A stretch of 10,655 nucleotides of DNA from assembly GCA_049889355.1 (NCBI GenBank), contig JBMHDN010000021.1, positions 1 to 10,655 of the forward strand. The letters are read 5' to 3'. The notes below the pieces were generated by a model, which saw only the letters and a program-made list of their open reading frames with translations, was not told where the DNA came from and did not search any database. The stretch comes from JBMHDN01 sp049889355. GTDB taxonomy: Bacteria; Pseudomonadota; Alphaproteobacteria; Puniceispirillales; Puniceispirillaceae. A program made the position numbers and the translations under genes. Of this stretch, positions 1-5,962 are shown in pieces; the stretch's first letter is position 1, and the number at the start of each line of letters is the position of its first letter.

Positions 1-15
1 ATTTAAACCAGGTTC

Positions 16-570
16 CTATAGCCGTTCGGCCAGACGGCCCAGCTCAGATTCAGCTTCTTTTAATAAACGCATTGCTTCAACTATTTGAGGCCGGGCATCA
101 CCTATTTGAGACGCGGCATCACCTATTTGAGGCTGGCTCGAGGAGGCAGCCGCCTCATTGCGCTCATCCGGCTGGCTCGATACGCGCTGTGCTTGTGCCG
201 CATCTGCTCCATCACTAGCTGGCGTCATATGTGCGCCGGCCGCTACAGCCTCACCGCCTAAATCATCAGATGCCACTGAGAGCGGCTGGGCCAAATCATC
301 AGCGGTTGGCGCAGTTGGCTTTGGTGCTTTCAAGGCTTTTTGCGCCCCTTTGATGGTAAAACCATCTTGATATAACAGCGTGCGTATGCGTTGCAGCAAA
401 GCGATATCATCAGGCTGATAATAGCGTCGCCCGCCAGAACGTTTCATCGGTTTAAGCTGGGTGAATTTGGTTTCCCAAAAGCGCAGCACATGAGCTGGCA
501 CCTCAAGCAATTGCGAGACTTCTGAGATGGTTTTATAAGCAGATTCTGATTTAGAGGATCGCGGGCTCAT
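16..570 (-). CDS. MerR-family transcriptional regulator (downstream of ihfA)
   Basis: This is a predicted DNA-binding regulator of 184 residues. Residues 11-80 form a MerR-type winged helix-turn-helix: an ISEVSQLLEVPAHVLRFWE segment, the RRYY wing motif near 48-51, and a DGFTIKGAQKAL helix. The remaining hundred or so residues are a low-complexity Ala/Ser/Gln/Asp-rich stretch rather than the usual effector domain. They end in a short charged helix at about 164-184 (EAMRLLKEAESELGRLAERL), possibly a dimerisation coiled coil. No cysteine metal site is visible, so the ligand and target genes are unknown. The ATG shares one base with the ihfA stop (TAATG), so it is probably translated from the ihfA mRNA. 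A MerR-like gene directly behind ihfA is a recurrent alphaproteobacterial arrangement. The family call is secure; the regulatory role is not inferable. Confidence 0.88.
   Translation of the reverse strand: MSPRSSKSESAYKTISEVSQLLEVPAHVLRFWETKFTQLKPMKRSGGRRYYQPDDIALLQRIRTLLYQDGFTIKGAQKALKAPKPTAPTADDLAQPLSVASDDLGGEAVAAGAHMTPASDGADAAQAQRVSSQPDERNEAAASSSQPQIGDAASQIGDARPQIVEAMRLLKEAESELGRLAERL
78..140 (-). repeat. Three 21-bp in-frame tandem repeats in the MerR gene
   Basis: Three consecutive 21-base units (78-98, 99-119, 120-140) share the core CTATTTGAG and differ at a few positions. Because 21 is a multiple of three, the repeat is in frame. It encodes three related heptapeptides, SSQPQIG, DAASQIG and DARPQIV, at residues 144-164 of the regulator. 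It lies between the low-complexity linker and the C-terminal helix. Copy-number change would lengthen or shorten the linker without a frameshift. Confidence 0.8.
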
Positions 571-869
571 TACGCGCTTTCGCTTTTATTCACGCGTTGT
601 TTCATCAGATTAGAGGCCCGAAAAGACAAGACACGGCGCGGCGTTATCTCCGCCTCTACCCCCGTCTTTGGGTTACGCCCAATACGACCACGTTTTGCAT
701 TGACCGAAAAAGTGCCAAAAGCAGATAATTTAACCTGCTCGCCATCAACAAGGCATTGCGCCATTTCTTCAATAATGGATTCAACCAGACGGCTGGACTC
801 ATTACGAGAGAGCCCAAGCTGTAAATGGACATTTTCAGTCAAATCAGCACGTGTAATCGTCTTACTCAT
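570..869 (-). CDS. ihfA: Integration host factor subunit alpha
   Basis: The 99-residue product belongs to the HU/IHF DNA-bending family. Residues 1-45 form the helical dimerisation part. LSAFGTF (48-54) and GRNPKTG (64-70) are the beta-arm signature, with the intercalating proline at about residue 67, and ITPRRVLSFRAS follows. The length and the TRADLTE start match IHF alpha rather than HU. With IHF beta, encoded elsewhere, it would form the heterodimer that bends DNA in transcription, replication and recombination. The start is the only reasonable ATG (867-869). No Shine-Dalgarno is visible before it, and a promoter-like pair sits so close that the transcript could be nearly leaderless. The MerR gene overlaps its stop by one base. 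It lies 118 bases behind fabH, so it may have its own promoter as well as readthrough. Confidence 0.95.
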   Translation of the reverse strand: MSKTITRADLTENVHLQLGLSRNESSRLVESIIEEMAQCLVDGEQVKLSAFGTFSVNAKRGRIGRNPKTGVEAEITPRRVLSFRASNLMKQRVNKSESA

Positions 870-875
870 AATGAA

Positions 876-904
876 ATGCTAACAGCTTGTTTTCATTTGG
901 TCAA
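876..904 (-). promoter_or_regulatory. Candidate sigma70-type promoter for ihfA-merR
   Basis: On the minus strand, TTGACC (904-899) is followed after 17 bases by TAGCAT (881-876). This is a fair match to the -35/-10 consensus at standard spacing. The expected start of transcription falls at or within a few bases of the ihfA ATG at 869. That would explain the absence of a Shine-Dalgarno. The match is by eye only. Confidence 0.4.
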
Positions 905-912
905 TCCGGTTC

Positions 913-966
913 AGCCAAAGGCATGAAGGCCGCAGCTATCAGGCGCATTGGTGCTAGCCTTTGGCT
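913..966. repeat. 10-bp perfect inverted repeat between fabH and ihfA
   Basis: AGCCAAAGGC (913-922) and GCCTTTGGCT (957-966) are perfect reverse complements separated by 34 bases. The element fills much of the non-coding gap between the fabH stop and the ihfA start. In the minus-strand transcript it could form a long stem-loop. No U-run follows, so it is not a canonical intrinsic terminator. RNA processing, partial attenuation or a binding site are possible roles. Confidence 0.55.
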
Positions 967-987
967 CGACAGATGACAGAGCGATGC

Positions 988-1956
988 TTATGGACGGCCA
1001 AAACGCACAATCGCTGCGCCCCAGCTTAGCCCCCCGCCAATCGCTTCGAGCGCGAGCAGATGACCAGGCTGAATACGCCCGTCTTCCAGCGCCTCGCTAA
1101 GTGCCAGCGGGATAGAGGCAGCAGAGGTATTGGCGTGGTTTTGCACTGTGCGCACCACCTGATCAGCAGGCAGGCCCAGCTTTTTCTGCATCCCGTCAAT
1201 AATCCGGATATTGGCCTGATGCGGGACCAGCCAATCCAGCTGATCTGCGTCCAGATTGGCTTTTTCAAGGGCTTCGGTCATCACGCTCGCCAGCTTTTCA
1301 ACAGCATGTTTAAAGACTTCGCTGCCTTCCATGCGCACTTTACCAACAGAGCCGCGCGCAGGTCCACTATCCACATAGAGCACATCACGATAACGCCCAT
1401 CTGTGTGTAGCACGGTGCTAAGCACCCCATAATCTGAGTCGCTGTCACTGGCTTCTAAAATCACCGCCCCTGCACCATCGCCAAACAGCACACAGGTGCC
1501 GCGATCTTCCCAATCGAGCAGGCGTGTAAAGGCTTCTGCCCCGATGACCAGCGCGCGTTTACCCATGCCAGTCTGGAGCAGTGAGTTCGCCACACTCAGC
1601 GCATAGACAAAGCCAGCACAAACAGCCTGCACGTCAAAGGCAAAACCCTGTGTGATGCCCAATTTATGCTGCACCACAGAAGCGGTAGACGGGAATGTAT
1701 CATCAGGTGTGGTTGTTGCCAGCACAATCACATCAATATCCTGCGCACTCAGCCCTGCTTGCTGGAGGGCCTTTTTCGAAGCCGCAACCGCCATATCAGA
1801 TGTCAGCTCGTCTTCTGCAACCTGATGGCGTTGGTGAATACCGGTACGTCTGACAATCCACTCATGGCTGGTGTCGACGGTTTTGGAAAGTTCGTGATTA
1901 TCGATTACTTTTTCTGGCAGATAGCTGCCAGCTGAAATCATTAAAACAGCACTCAT
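988..1956 (-). CDS. fabH: Beta-ketoacyl-ACP synthase III
   Basis: This enzyme condenses acetyl-CoA with malonyl-ACP and so starts type II fatty-acid synthesis in the cytoplasm. The 322-residue product keeps the full thiolase-fold triad: Cys113 in AVCAGFVYAL, His246 in VPHQANIRI and Asn276 in NHANTSAAS. The terminal GGGLSWGAAIVRF strand is also present. Length is normal for the family. ATG at 1956-1954 is preferred because it overlaps the plsX stop as TGATG, a typical coupling arrangement; an in-frame TTG sits one codon upstream (1959). AAGG lies a short distance upstream. Downstream of plsX, it is the usual partner in the lipid-synthesis operon. No disruption is seen. Confidence 0.96.
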   Translation of the reverse strand: MSAVLMISAGSYLPEKVIDNHELSKTVDTSHEWIVRRTGIHQRHQVAEDELTSDMAVAASKKALQQAGLSAQDIDVIVLATTTPDDTFPSTASVVQHKLGITQGFAFDVQAVCAGFVYALSVANSLLQTGMGKRALVIGAEAFTRLLDWEDRGTCVLFGDGAGAVILEASDSDSDYGVLSTVLHTDGRYRDVLYVDSGPARGSVGKVRMEGSEVFKHAVEKLASVMTEALEKANLDADQLDWLVPHQANIRIIDGMQKKLGLPADQVVRTVQNHANTSAASIPLALSEALEDGRIQPGHLLALEAIGGGLSWGAAIVRFGRP

Positions 1957-3035
1957 CAACTTGCCTTTGTATCTAAGGGCGTTTCGTCTCCGGACCCTGA
2001 TTTATCATCAGCCAGCAGACCGAGCCTGTTCGCTTCAGAGATCGCTTCGGATACTTCATCTATAAAGCCATGTTCAACCAAATTAGCAGCCACTTCAATG
2101 GCATGGGCATAGCCAAACCCATCTGTCCCGCCATGTGATTTCACTGCGATACCATTCAGCCCCAATAAAACAGCCCCATTATAGGTGCGTGGATCCAGCT
2201 TTTGGCGCAATAAATCAATGGCCGGCTTAGCAATCAGATAACGCAGCCTGTTCAGCCAGCTCGCGGTAAAGCTCTCGCGCATCATATGCTGCAATAATTT
2301 AGCCGTACCTTCCGTGGTTTTCAGCGCGATATTACCAGTAAAACCATCGGTTACCACAATATCGGTGGTGCCTGCGCCAATGTCAGAGCCTTCAACGAAG
2401 CCGTGATAATTAATGCCCATTTCAGGGCGTGAGAGTTCTTGAGCTGCAAGGCGCAGATAATCAAAGCCCTTCTGTTCTTCTTCACCAACATTCAGCAAGC
2501 CGACAGACGGGTTGGCTTTGCCAACAACATCGCGGTAAAAAGCAACACCCATCATAGCGAACTGAACCAGATTGGTTTCATCCACCTCAATATTTGCGCC
2601 CAAATCCAGCATACAGCACGGCCCGGATAAGGTCGGCAGGAAGGTTGAGATAGCAGGCCTTGAAATGCCTTCCATCATCCGAAGCTGTAATTTGGCCATC
2701 GCCATCAACGCGCCCGTATTGCCGGCAGATACAACTGCATCTGCGCGCTGCTCTGCCACTTCTTGAATAGCCAGCCACATAGAGCTCTGGCGGCCACGGC
2801 GCACCGCAGATGAGGGTTTGTCATCTGCTGCTATCTGGGCAGTGGTATGGATAATTTGCGCATCTTTAACGCTCTGGGTTTTTTCCAGCAAAGGTGTCAG
2901 CTGCTTTTTGTCGCCAACAAACACTAAGGTCAGATTGGGATGCGATTTCTTGATAATGTCCGCGCCCTGCACAACGATTTCAGGCGCGTCATCGCCGCCC
3001 ATCGCATCCAGCGCGATTGTGATAGCTTTACTCAC
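1956..3035 (-). CDS. plsX: Phosphate acyltransferase PlsX
   Basis: PlsX is a peripheral membrane enzyme that converts acyl-ACP and phosphate to acyl-phosphate, the acyl donor for PlsY in phosphatidic-acid synthesis. The 359-residue sequence opens with the family signature DAMGGDDAPE (residues 10-19). It contains the SAGNTGALMA motif, the LGAN/NVGEE segments, VVTDGFTGN and the C-terminal SHGGTDGFGYAHAIE motif. Length is typical. The start is GTG (3035-3033), supported by GGGAG at 3047-3043 with 7-base spacing. It lies 43 bases after the DUF177 gene and overlaps fabH by one base. This matches the conserved DUF177-plsX-fabH order and links phospholipid and fatty-acid initiation. Confidence 0.96.
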   Translation of the reverse strand: MSKAITIALDAMGGDDAPEIVVQGADIIKKSHPNLTLVFVGDKKQLTPLLEKTQSVKDAQIIHTTAQIAADDKPSSAVRRGRQSSMWLAIQEVAEQRADAVVSAGNTGALMAMAKLQLRMMEGISRPAISTFLPTLSGPCCMLDLGANIEVDETNLVQFAMMGVAFYRDVVGKANPSVGLLNVGEEEQKGFDYLRLAAQELSRPEMGINYHGFVEGSDIGAGTTDIVVTDGFTGNIALKTTEGTAKLLQHMMRESFTASWLNRLRYLIAKPAIDLLRQKLDPRTYNGAVLLGLNGIAVKSHGGTDGFGYAHAIEVAANLVEHGFIDEVSEAISEANRLGLLADDKSGSGDETPLDTKAS

Positions 3036-3054
3036 AAGAGATCTCCCATAACCG

Positions 3055-3067
3055 ATGGTGCTACCAT
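3055..3067. repeat. Small palindrome ATGGT-N3-ACCAT before plsX
   Basis: ATGGT (3055-3059) and ACCAT (3063-3067) flank GCT in the short gap between the DUF177 gene and plsX, just upstream of the plsX Shine-Dalgarno. The same arms with a three-base spacer recur in the nrdR promoter region at 9355-9367. It is too short to be convincing alone; a binding site or chance are both possible. Confidence 0.3.
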
Positions 3068-3078
3068 AGCTGTTTTTT

Positions 3079-3606
3079 TTACTTTTTCAATTTAGAAAGC
3101 GCAGCAAATGGGTGTACGGTCTCAATAACAGGGCCGCTTGAGACTTCTTCTGGGGCCTCTGGGGCTCTGGGATAAGCAGATGCGCTGACACCAATATGCT
3201 GGATAACCGCCTCACCTACCGCAATAGCCCCATTATCTAGCCATTCAATATCATCTGCCTCAATATCGATTTCCAATTCATCGCCTGCTTCGGCCAGATG
3301 CGGCGGCACAAAACGTTCTTCAAGCGCAATGGCCAAATCTTCAATCACCCCTTGGCCTGTGATAACACATGCTTGGGTGATAGTCGCTTTAACAAGGCCT
3401 GTCAGGGCCCAGCAATCACGTGCAATGCGTTTCACACGCAATGAAATATCCACCCCTTCAATCGCCAGAAAACCAAACCGTTCTTTGACATCAGCAAGAG
3501 CCGATTTATCCAAAGTGCCGGATATGGAGACAGGCCGGTGGTCAATCTCTGTAACATCGACCATCAGGTCTGGCTTAAAACTCAGATCAGATACGGGCAT
3601 CTTCAT
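3079..3606 (-). CDS. DUF177 (YceD-like) domain protein
   Basis: The 175-residue cytoplasmic protein matches the DUF177/YceD family found beside plsX in most proteobacteria. Recognisable parts are the TQACVITGQGVIED segment around residues 77-90, which has a single Cys where many members have Cys pairs, the acidic IEADDIEWLDNGAIAVGEAV region (115-134), SAYPRAPEAPE (143-153) and the terminal PFAALSKLKK. In gamma- and betaproteobacteria the gene precedes rpmF and is linked to 23S rRNA and ribosome maturation. Here plsX follows directly, as is usual in alphas. Its biochemical function is not established from sequence. ATG at 3606-3604 begins MKMP; the second Met two codons on is an alternative. 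The upstream Shine-Dalgarno is weak. Confidence 0.9.
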   Translation of the reverse strand: MKMPVSDLSFKPDLMVDVTEIDHRPVSISGTLDKSALADVKERFGFLAIEGVDISLRVKRIARDCWALTGLVKATITQACVITGQGVIEDLAIALEERFVPPHLAEAGDELEIDIEADDIEWLDNGAIAVGEAVIQHIGVSASAYPRAPEAPEEVSSGPVIETVHPFAALSKLKK

Positions 3607-3664
3607 TCACGTTTTCTTCAGTCATTGCAGATAGGCTGAGGGGCCGTGCGGGTTTGCTCTATCG

Positions 3665-4234
3665 CTAAGCGGTCCGGACCAGCTGGCTGAAGATAGGTGC
3701 ACCTGCATATAAATCAGCATCTGCCACATCCTCAAGCCGGGCAAATAAGCGCAAACATTGTTCAGCCAGCCTTAGATCAATATCTGCTTCTTCTTCACGG
3801 CGATACACATTACGTGCGATCGCAGCGGCCAATATGCTGGCTTTCCCTTCAACCAGCCCTTTATCATAAGCAGTGAGACGTCCTAAAAAGGCCTCAGACA
3901 TTTTTTTGACGCGCTTGCCAACGCCCAAATCGCCAGCACCCATTTCGCGCAAAGTCAGATCGACATCTCGGAACATCGCATCAAATAAATCCTGTGCGAA
4001 TTCTTTATTCTCGCTATCTGCTTTTTTCAGTCGCACCATCATCAATGACATCATCAAACAGAGCATGTCAAAGCGCCCGTCAAATGTGTCTGCCACCTCG
4101 TATTCTAGATAAAAAACGGGCTGACGACTGGCCTCTAAAACATCATAATAGAGTTTCTCAACAGGTGCCTGCTCCTGGCCTTTTGAACTAGGCAAGAGCT
4201 TTAATAGCCAATTTGGACGTGCCACATCGCTCAT
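3665..4234 (-). CDS. Ubiquinol-cytochrome c chaperone (Cbp3/UQCC1-like)
   Basis: This belongs to the family of the mitochondrial bc1-complex assembly factor Cbp3/UQCC1, which helps newly made cytochrome b mature. Its bacterial role is inferred from that family. Diagnostic segments are LYYDVLEASRQPVFY (28-42), DTFDGRFDML (49-58) and DVDLTLREMGAGDLGVGKRVKKM (90-112), followed by GRLTAY. There is no signal peptide or membrane helix, consistent with a cytoplasmic protein acting at the inner face of the membrane. I chose ATG 4234-4232 (189 residues) because it leaves a leader of usual length before the conserved core. An in-frame ATG at 4291 would add 19 residues, and neither start has a clear Shine-Dalgarno. 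It heads the DUF177-plsX-fabH cluster and is divergent from bamE, a common alphaproteobacterial order. Confidence 0.88.
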   Translation of the reverse strand: MSDVARPNWLLKLLPSSKGQEQAPVEKLYYDVLEASRQPVFYLEYEVADTFDGRFDMLCLMMSLMMVRLKKADSENKEFAQDLFDAMFRDVDLTLREMGAGDLGVGKRVKKMSEAFLGRLTAYDKGLVEGKASILAAAIARNVYRREEEADIDLRLAEQCLRLFARLEDVADADLYAGAPIFSQLVRTA

Positions 4235-4321
4235 AACGTTTACAAGGCTCGCTTTCGTTTCTTGACCTTTGAGGGCGAATTCTGCATTCATATGACACAG
4301 TTTTATATCAGGATAAACATA

Positions 4322-4816
4322 ATGACTAGATTCTCATTTGAAGAATTTGCAAAACAGCCGAAAAACCAGCGGCAGAAAAATGCACTCAGCACCGGAAAAG
4401 CAACCATTTATGTGCTTTTACTCGCTGCTGTGATGTCTGCATGTGCACCGCGTTTATCCTCGCATGGCCATATGATTGACCCGATGGAACTGGAACAGAT
4501 TGTTCCAGGCGAGAGCAACCGTGATGATGTGTTGGATATTCTGGGCAATCCCAGCTTTTCCGGTGCCTTTAACGAAGATAAATATTATTATGTCAGCCAG
4601 ATGATGGAAGAGCCTGTCGGCGGCTATAAGACATCTATCAAGCGGACGATTTTTGTCATGAGCTTTGATGAAAATGACATATTGCAGACTATTGATATTC
4701 GCGATGAAGCCACCGGCATTAACGTCATCACACTAGATGCCAAAACCCCCACACCAGGCGATAATTTCGGTGTTCTGGAACAGATTTTCGGTAATCTGAG
4801 ACGTGCAAGCGAATAA
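4322..4816 (+). CDS. bamE: Outer-membrane assembly lipoprotein BamE (SmpA/OmlA family)
   Basis: BamE is a small accessory lipoprotein of the BAM complex, which inserts beta-barrel proteins into the outer membrane. The 164-residue product has an N-terminal segment with hydrophobic core YVLLLAAVMSA and a predicted lipidated Cys41. The -3 residue is Met, slightly off the usual lipobox. The SmpA/OmlA fold follows: MELEQIVPGESNRDDVLDILGNPS (54-77), the DKYYYVSQ strand and the IFVMSFDENDILQTI strand. The mature region is somewhat longer than in enterobacterial BamE. ATG at 4322 has AGGA (4310-4313) eight bases upstream. A longer in-frame start at 4262 would put a hydrophilic, signal-breaking extension in front and is not favoured. 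The gene is divergent from the chaperone gene and convergent with nusB. Confidence 0.92.
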   Translation: MTRFSFEEFAKQPKNQRQKNALSTGKATIYVLLLAAVMSACAPRLSSHGHMIDPMELEQIVPGESNRDDVLDILGNPSFSGAFNEDKYYYVSQMMEEPVGGYKTSIKRTIFVMSFDENDILQTIDIRDEATGINVITLDAKTPTPGDNFGVLEQIFGNLRRASE

Positions 4817-4831
4817 AGCTGGCCACAAAAT

Positions 4832-4868
4832 CCTTAAAAATTAAGGCGTAAGGGACATAAGCCCCTTA
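4832..4868. terminator. Possible weak bidirectional terminator between bamE and nusB
   Basis: The gap between two convergent genes holds two small hairpins. CCTTAA-AAA-TTAAGG lies at 4832-4846. TAAGGG (4849-4854) pairs with CCCTTA (4863-4868), the latter including the nusB stop. Location favours termination of one or both transcripts. The stems are short and no clear T-tract follows, so the call rests mainly on position. Confidence 0.35.
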
Positions 4869-5423
4869 GTCAGCCAGCTCTAGCTTGCGGGCGCTGCGTG
4901 CTAGCCTGTCCAGCACAGCATTCACAAAAGCCACATCACCTTGATAGACATCGCAGAGCCCCGCATATTCTGAGAGTACAGCCTTGGCCGGTACATGCAC
5001 CAAATAGCGTAATTCAGCCAAACCTGTGCGCAACAAAGTCTTGTCGATATGGGCCAGCCGCTCAAGGCTCCACCCCTCGCCTAGCGCGCCCTCAATCTGG
5101 GTATTGAAATCATCCAGATGTGTAATCACATTCGCGGCCAGCATCTGATAATGTGTTTCATCATAGGCTGTGACTTCCAGCGCGCCCAGAATATCGCCAG
5201 CATAATGATCTGCAAAATCGTTCAAATCACGCAACAAATAGGCTGAAATCTCGCCGTCATTAGTCGTTTGTGAGGACTGGCTTTGTGTCAGCCCTGATTT
5301 GTTCAAATCCAGCTGATAGAGGAATTGAATGGCGAGCATGCGCGATGCAGTGCGGCGGCGCATTTTGGTCGGGCGCATTTTTGGTGCGTCTGATGTTGCT
5401 TCTGCCTCATTTTCTGATGTCAT
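4866..5423 (-). CDS. nusB: Transcription antitermination factor NusB
   Basis: NusB binds boxA RNA with NusE (ribosomal protein S10) and supports antitermination of rRNA operons. The 185-residue product has a basic RRRTASRMLAIQFLYQLDL helix (22-40) typical of the RNA-binding N-terminus. It also has the conserved helices IDKTLLRTGLAELRYL (126-141) and KAVLSEYAGLCDVY (147-160), and the FVNAVLDRLARS signature (167-178). About 20 extra hydrophilic residues precede the family core. ATG 5423-5421 is chosen because the further upstream frame to 5618 is antiparallel-neutral sequence lying inside ribH, with no NusB similarity. It follows ribH by 52 bases, the standard ribH-nusB pair, and is the last gene of the operon. 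Confidence 0.94.
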   Translation of the reverse strand: MTSENEAEATSDAPKMRPTKMRRRTASRMLAIQFLYQLDLNKSGLTQSQSSQTTNDGEISAYLLRDLNDFADHYAGDILGALEVTAYDETHYQMLAANVITHLDDFNTQIEGALGEGWSLERLAHIDKTLLRTGLAELRYLVHVPAKAVLSEYAGLCDVYQGDVAFVNAVLDRLARSARKLELAD

Positions 5424-5475
5424 ATGCTGGCTTTCACTGAAAAATGTTTTTAAAATTATTAACGCGCAGAAGGGC

Positions 5476-5916
5476 TTAATTTTCAACACCACCCAGATAG
5501 GTGTTTGCAATATCAGCCATGCGCAGGGCAGCACGGGCGGCATCTCCGCCCTTATCCTTCCGGCTTGCATCTGCGCGCGCCCAAGCTTGCTCGGCATCTT
5601 CAACGGTGATGATGCCATTGCCGACGGCCAGATGTTCCAAGGTTAATTCCATAATACCACGTGCACTCTCATTGCACACTGTGTCATAATGGCTGGTCTC
5701 GCCGCGAATAACACAGCCAAGCGCCACATAACCGGCATAGCCGCGTCCTGAGGCCGCTGCCATCGCGATAGCCCCTGGAATTTCAAGCGCACCTGGCACT
5801 TCCAGGCGCTCATAGCTGGCACCGGCAGCCTCTAATGCAGCCATAGCCCCATTGGCCAGCGCATCGCCGATATCGTCATAAAAACGTGCTTCTACAATTA
5901 GAAAATGACCACTCAT
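5476..5916 (-). CDS. ribH: 6,7-dimethyl-8-ribityllumazine synthase
   Basis: Lumazine synthase condenses 3,4-dihydroxy-2-butanone 4-phosphate with 5-amino-6-ribitylaminouracil, the penultimate step of riboflavin synthesis. The 146-residue protein shows FLIVEARFYDDI at the N-terminus, the VPGALEIP motif (40-47) and GCVIRGETSHYDTV (67-80). His76 is the expected catalytic histidine. NESARGIMELTLE and GIITVEDAEQAWARAD follow. Length matches the icosahedral or pentameric bacterial enzymes. ATG 5916-5914 is preceded by GGAAGG with an eight-base spacer. It lies 46 bases after ribBX, whose product makes one of its two substrates, and before nusB. No anomaly is seen. Confidence 0.96.
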   Translation of the reverse strand: MSGHFLIVEARFYDDIGDALANGAMAALEAAGASYERLEVPGALEIPGAIAMAAASGRGYAGYVALGCVIRGETSHYDTVCNESARGIMELTLEHLAVGNGIITVEDAEQAWARADASRKDKGGDAARAALRMADIANTYLGGVEN

Positions 5917-5962
5917 TGGACAAACCTTCCTATCCGCTGACCTGCTTTATGTGTGTCAGGCC

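Noticed and set aside
1060..1410. Plus-strand frame of 116 codons opposite fabH
   Set aside because: It is an antisense shadow of a fully conserved fabH, with no similarity or start signal of its own.
3073..3080. T8 run at the end of the DUF177 gene as an intrinsic terminator
   Set aside because: It is an A-run on the transcribed (minus-strand) message, has no preceding GC-rich stem in that direction, and lies inside an operon.
4262..4321. Upstream in-frame start for bamE
   Set aside because: The ATG at 4322 has an AGGA at good spacing and gives a better lipoprotein signal; the extension lies in the divergent control region.
5424..5618. 65-codon N-terminal extension of nusB in the same frame
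   Set aside because: It lies inside the ribH coding region in another frame and has no NusB similarity. The conserved core begins after the ATG at 5423.
5937..5959. CTGAC/GTCAG inverted repeat between ribBX and ribH
   Set aside because: Five-base arms with a 13-base loop are easily found by chance; nothing else supports a function.
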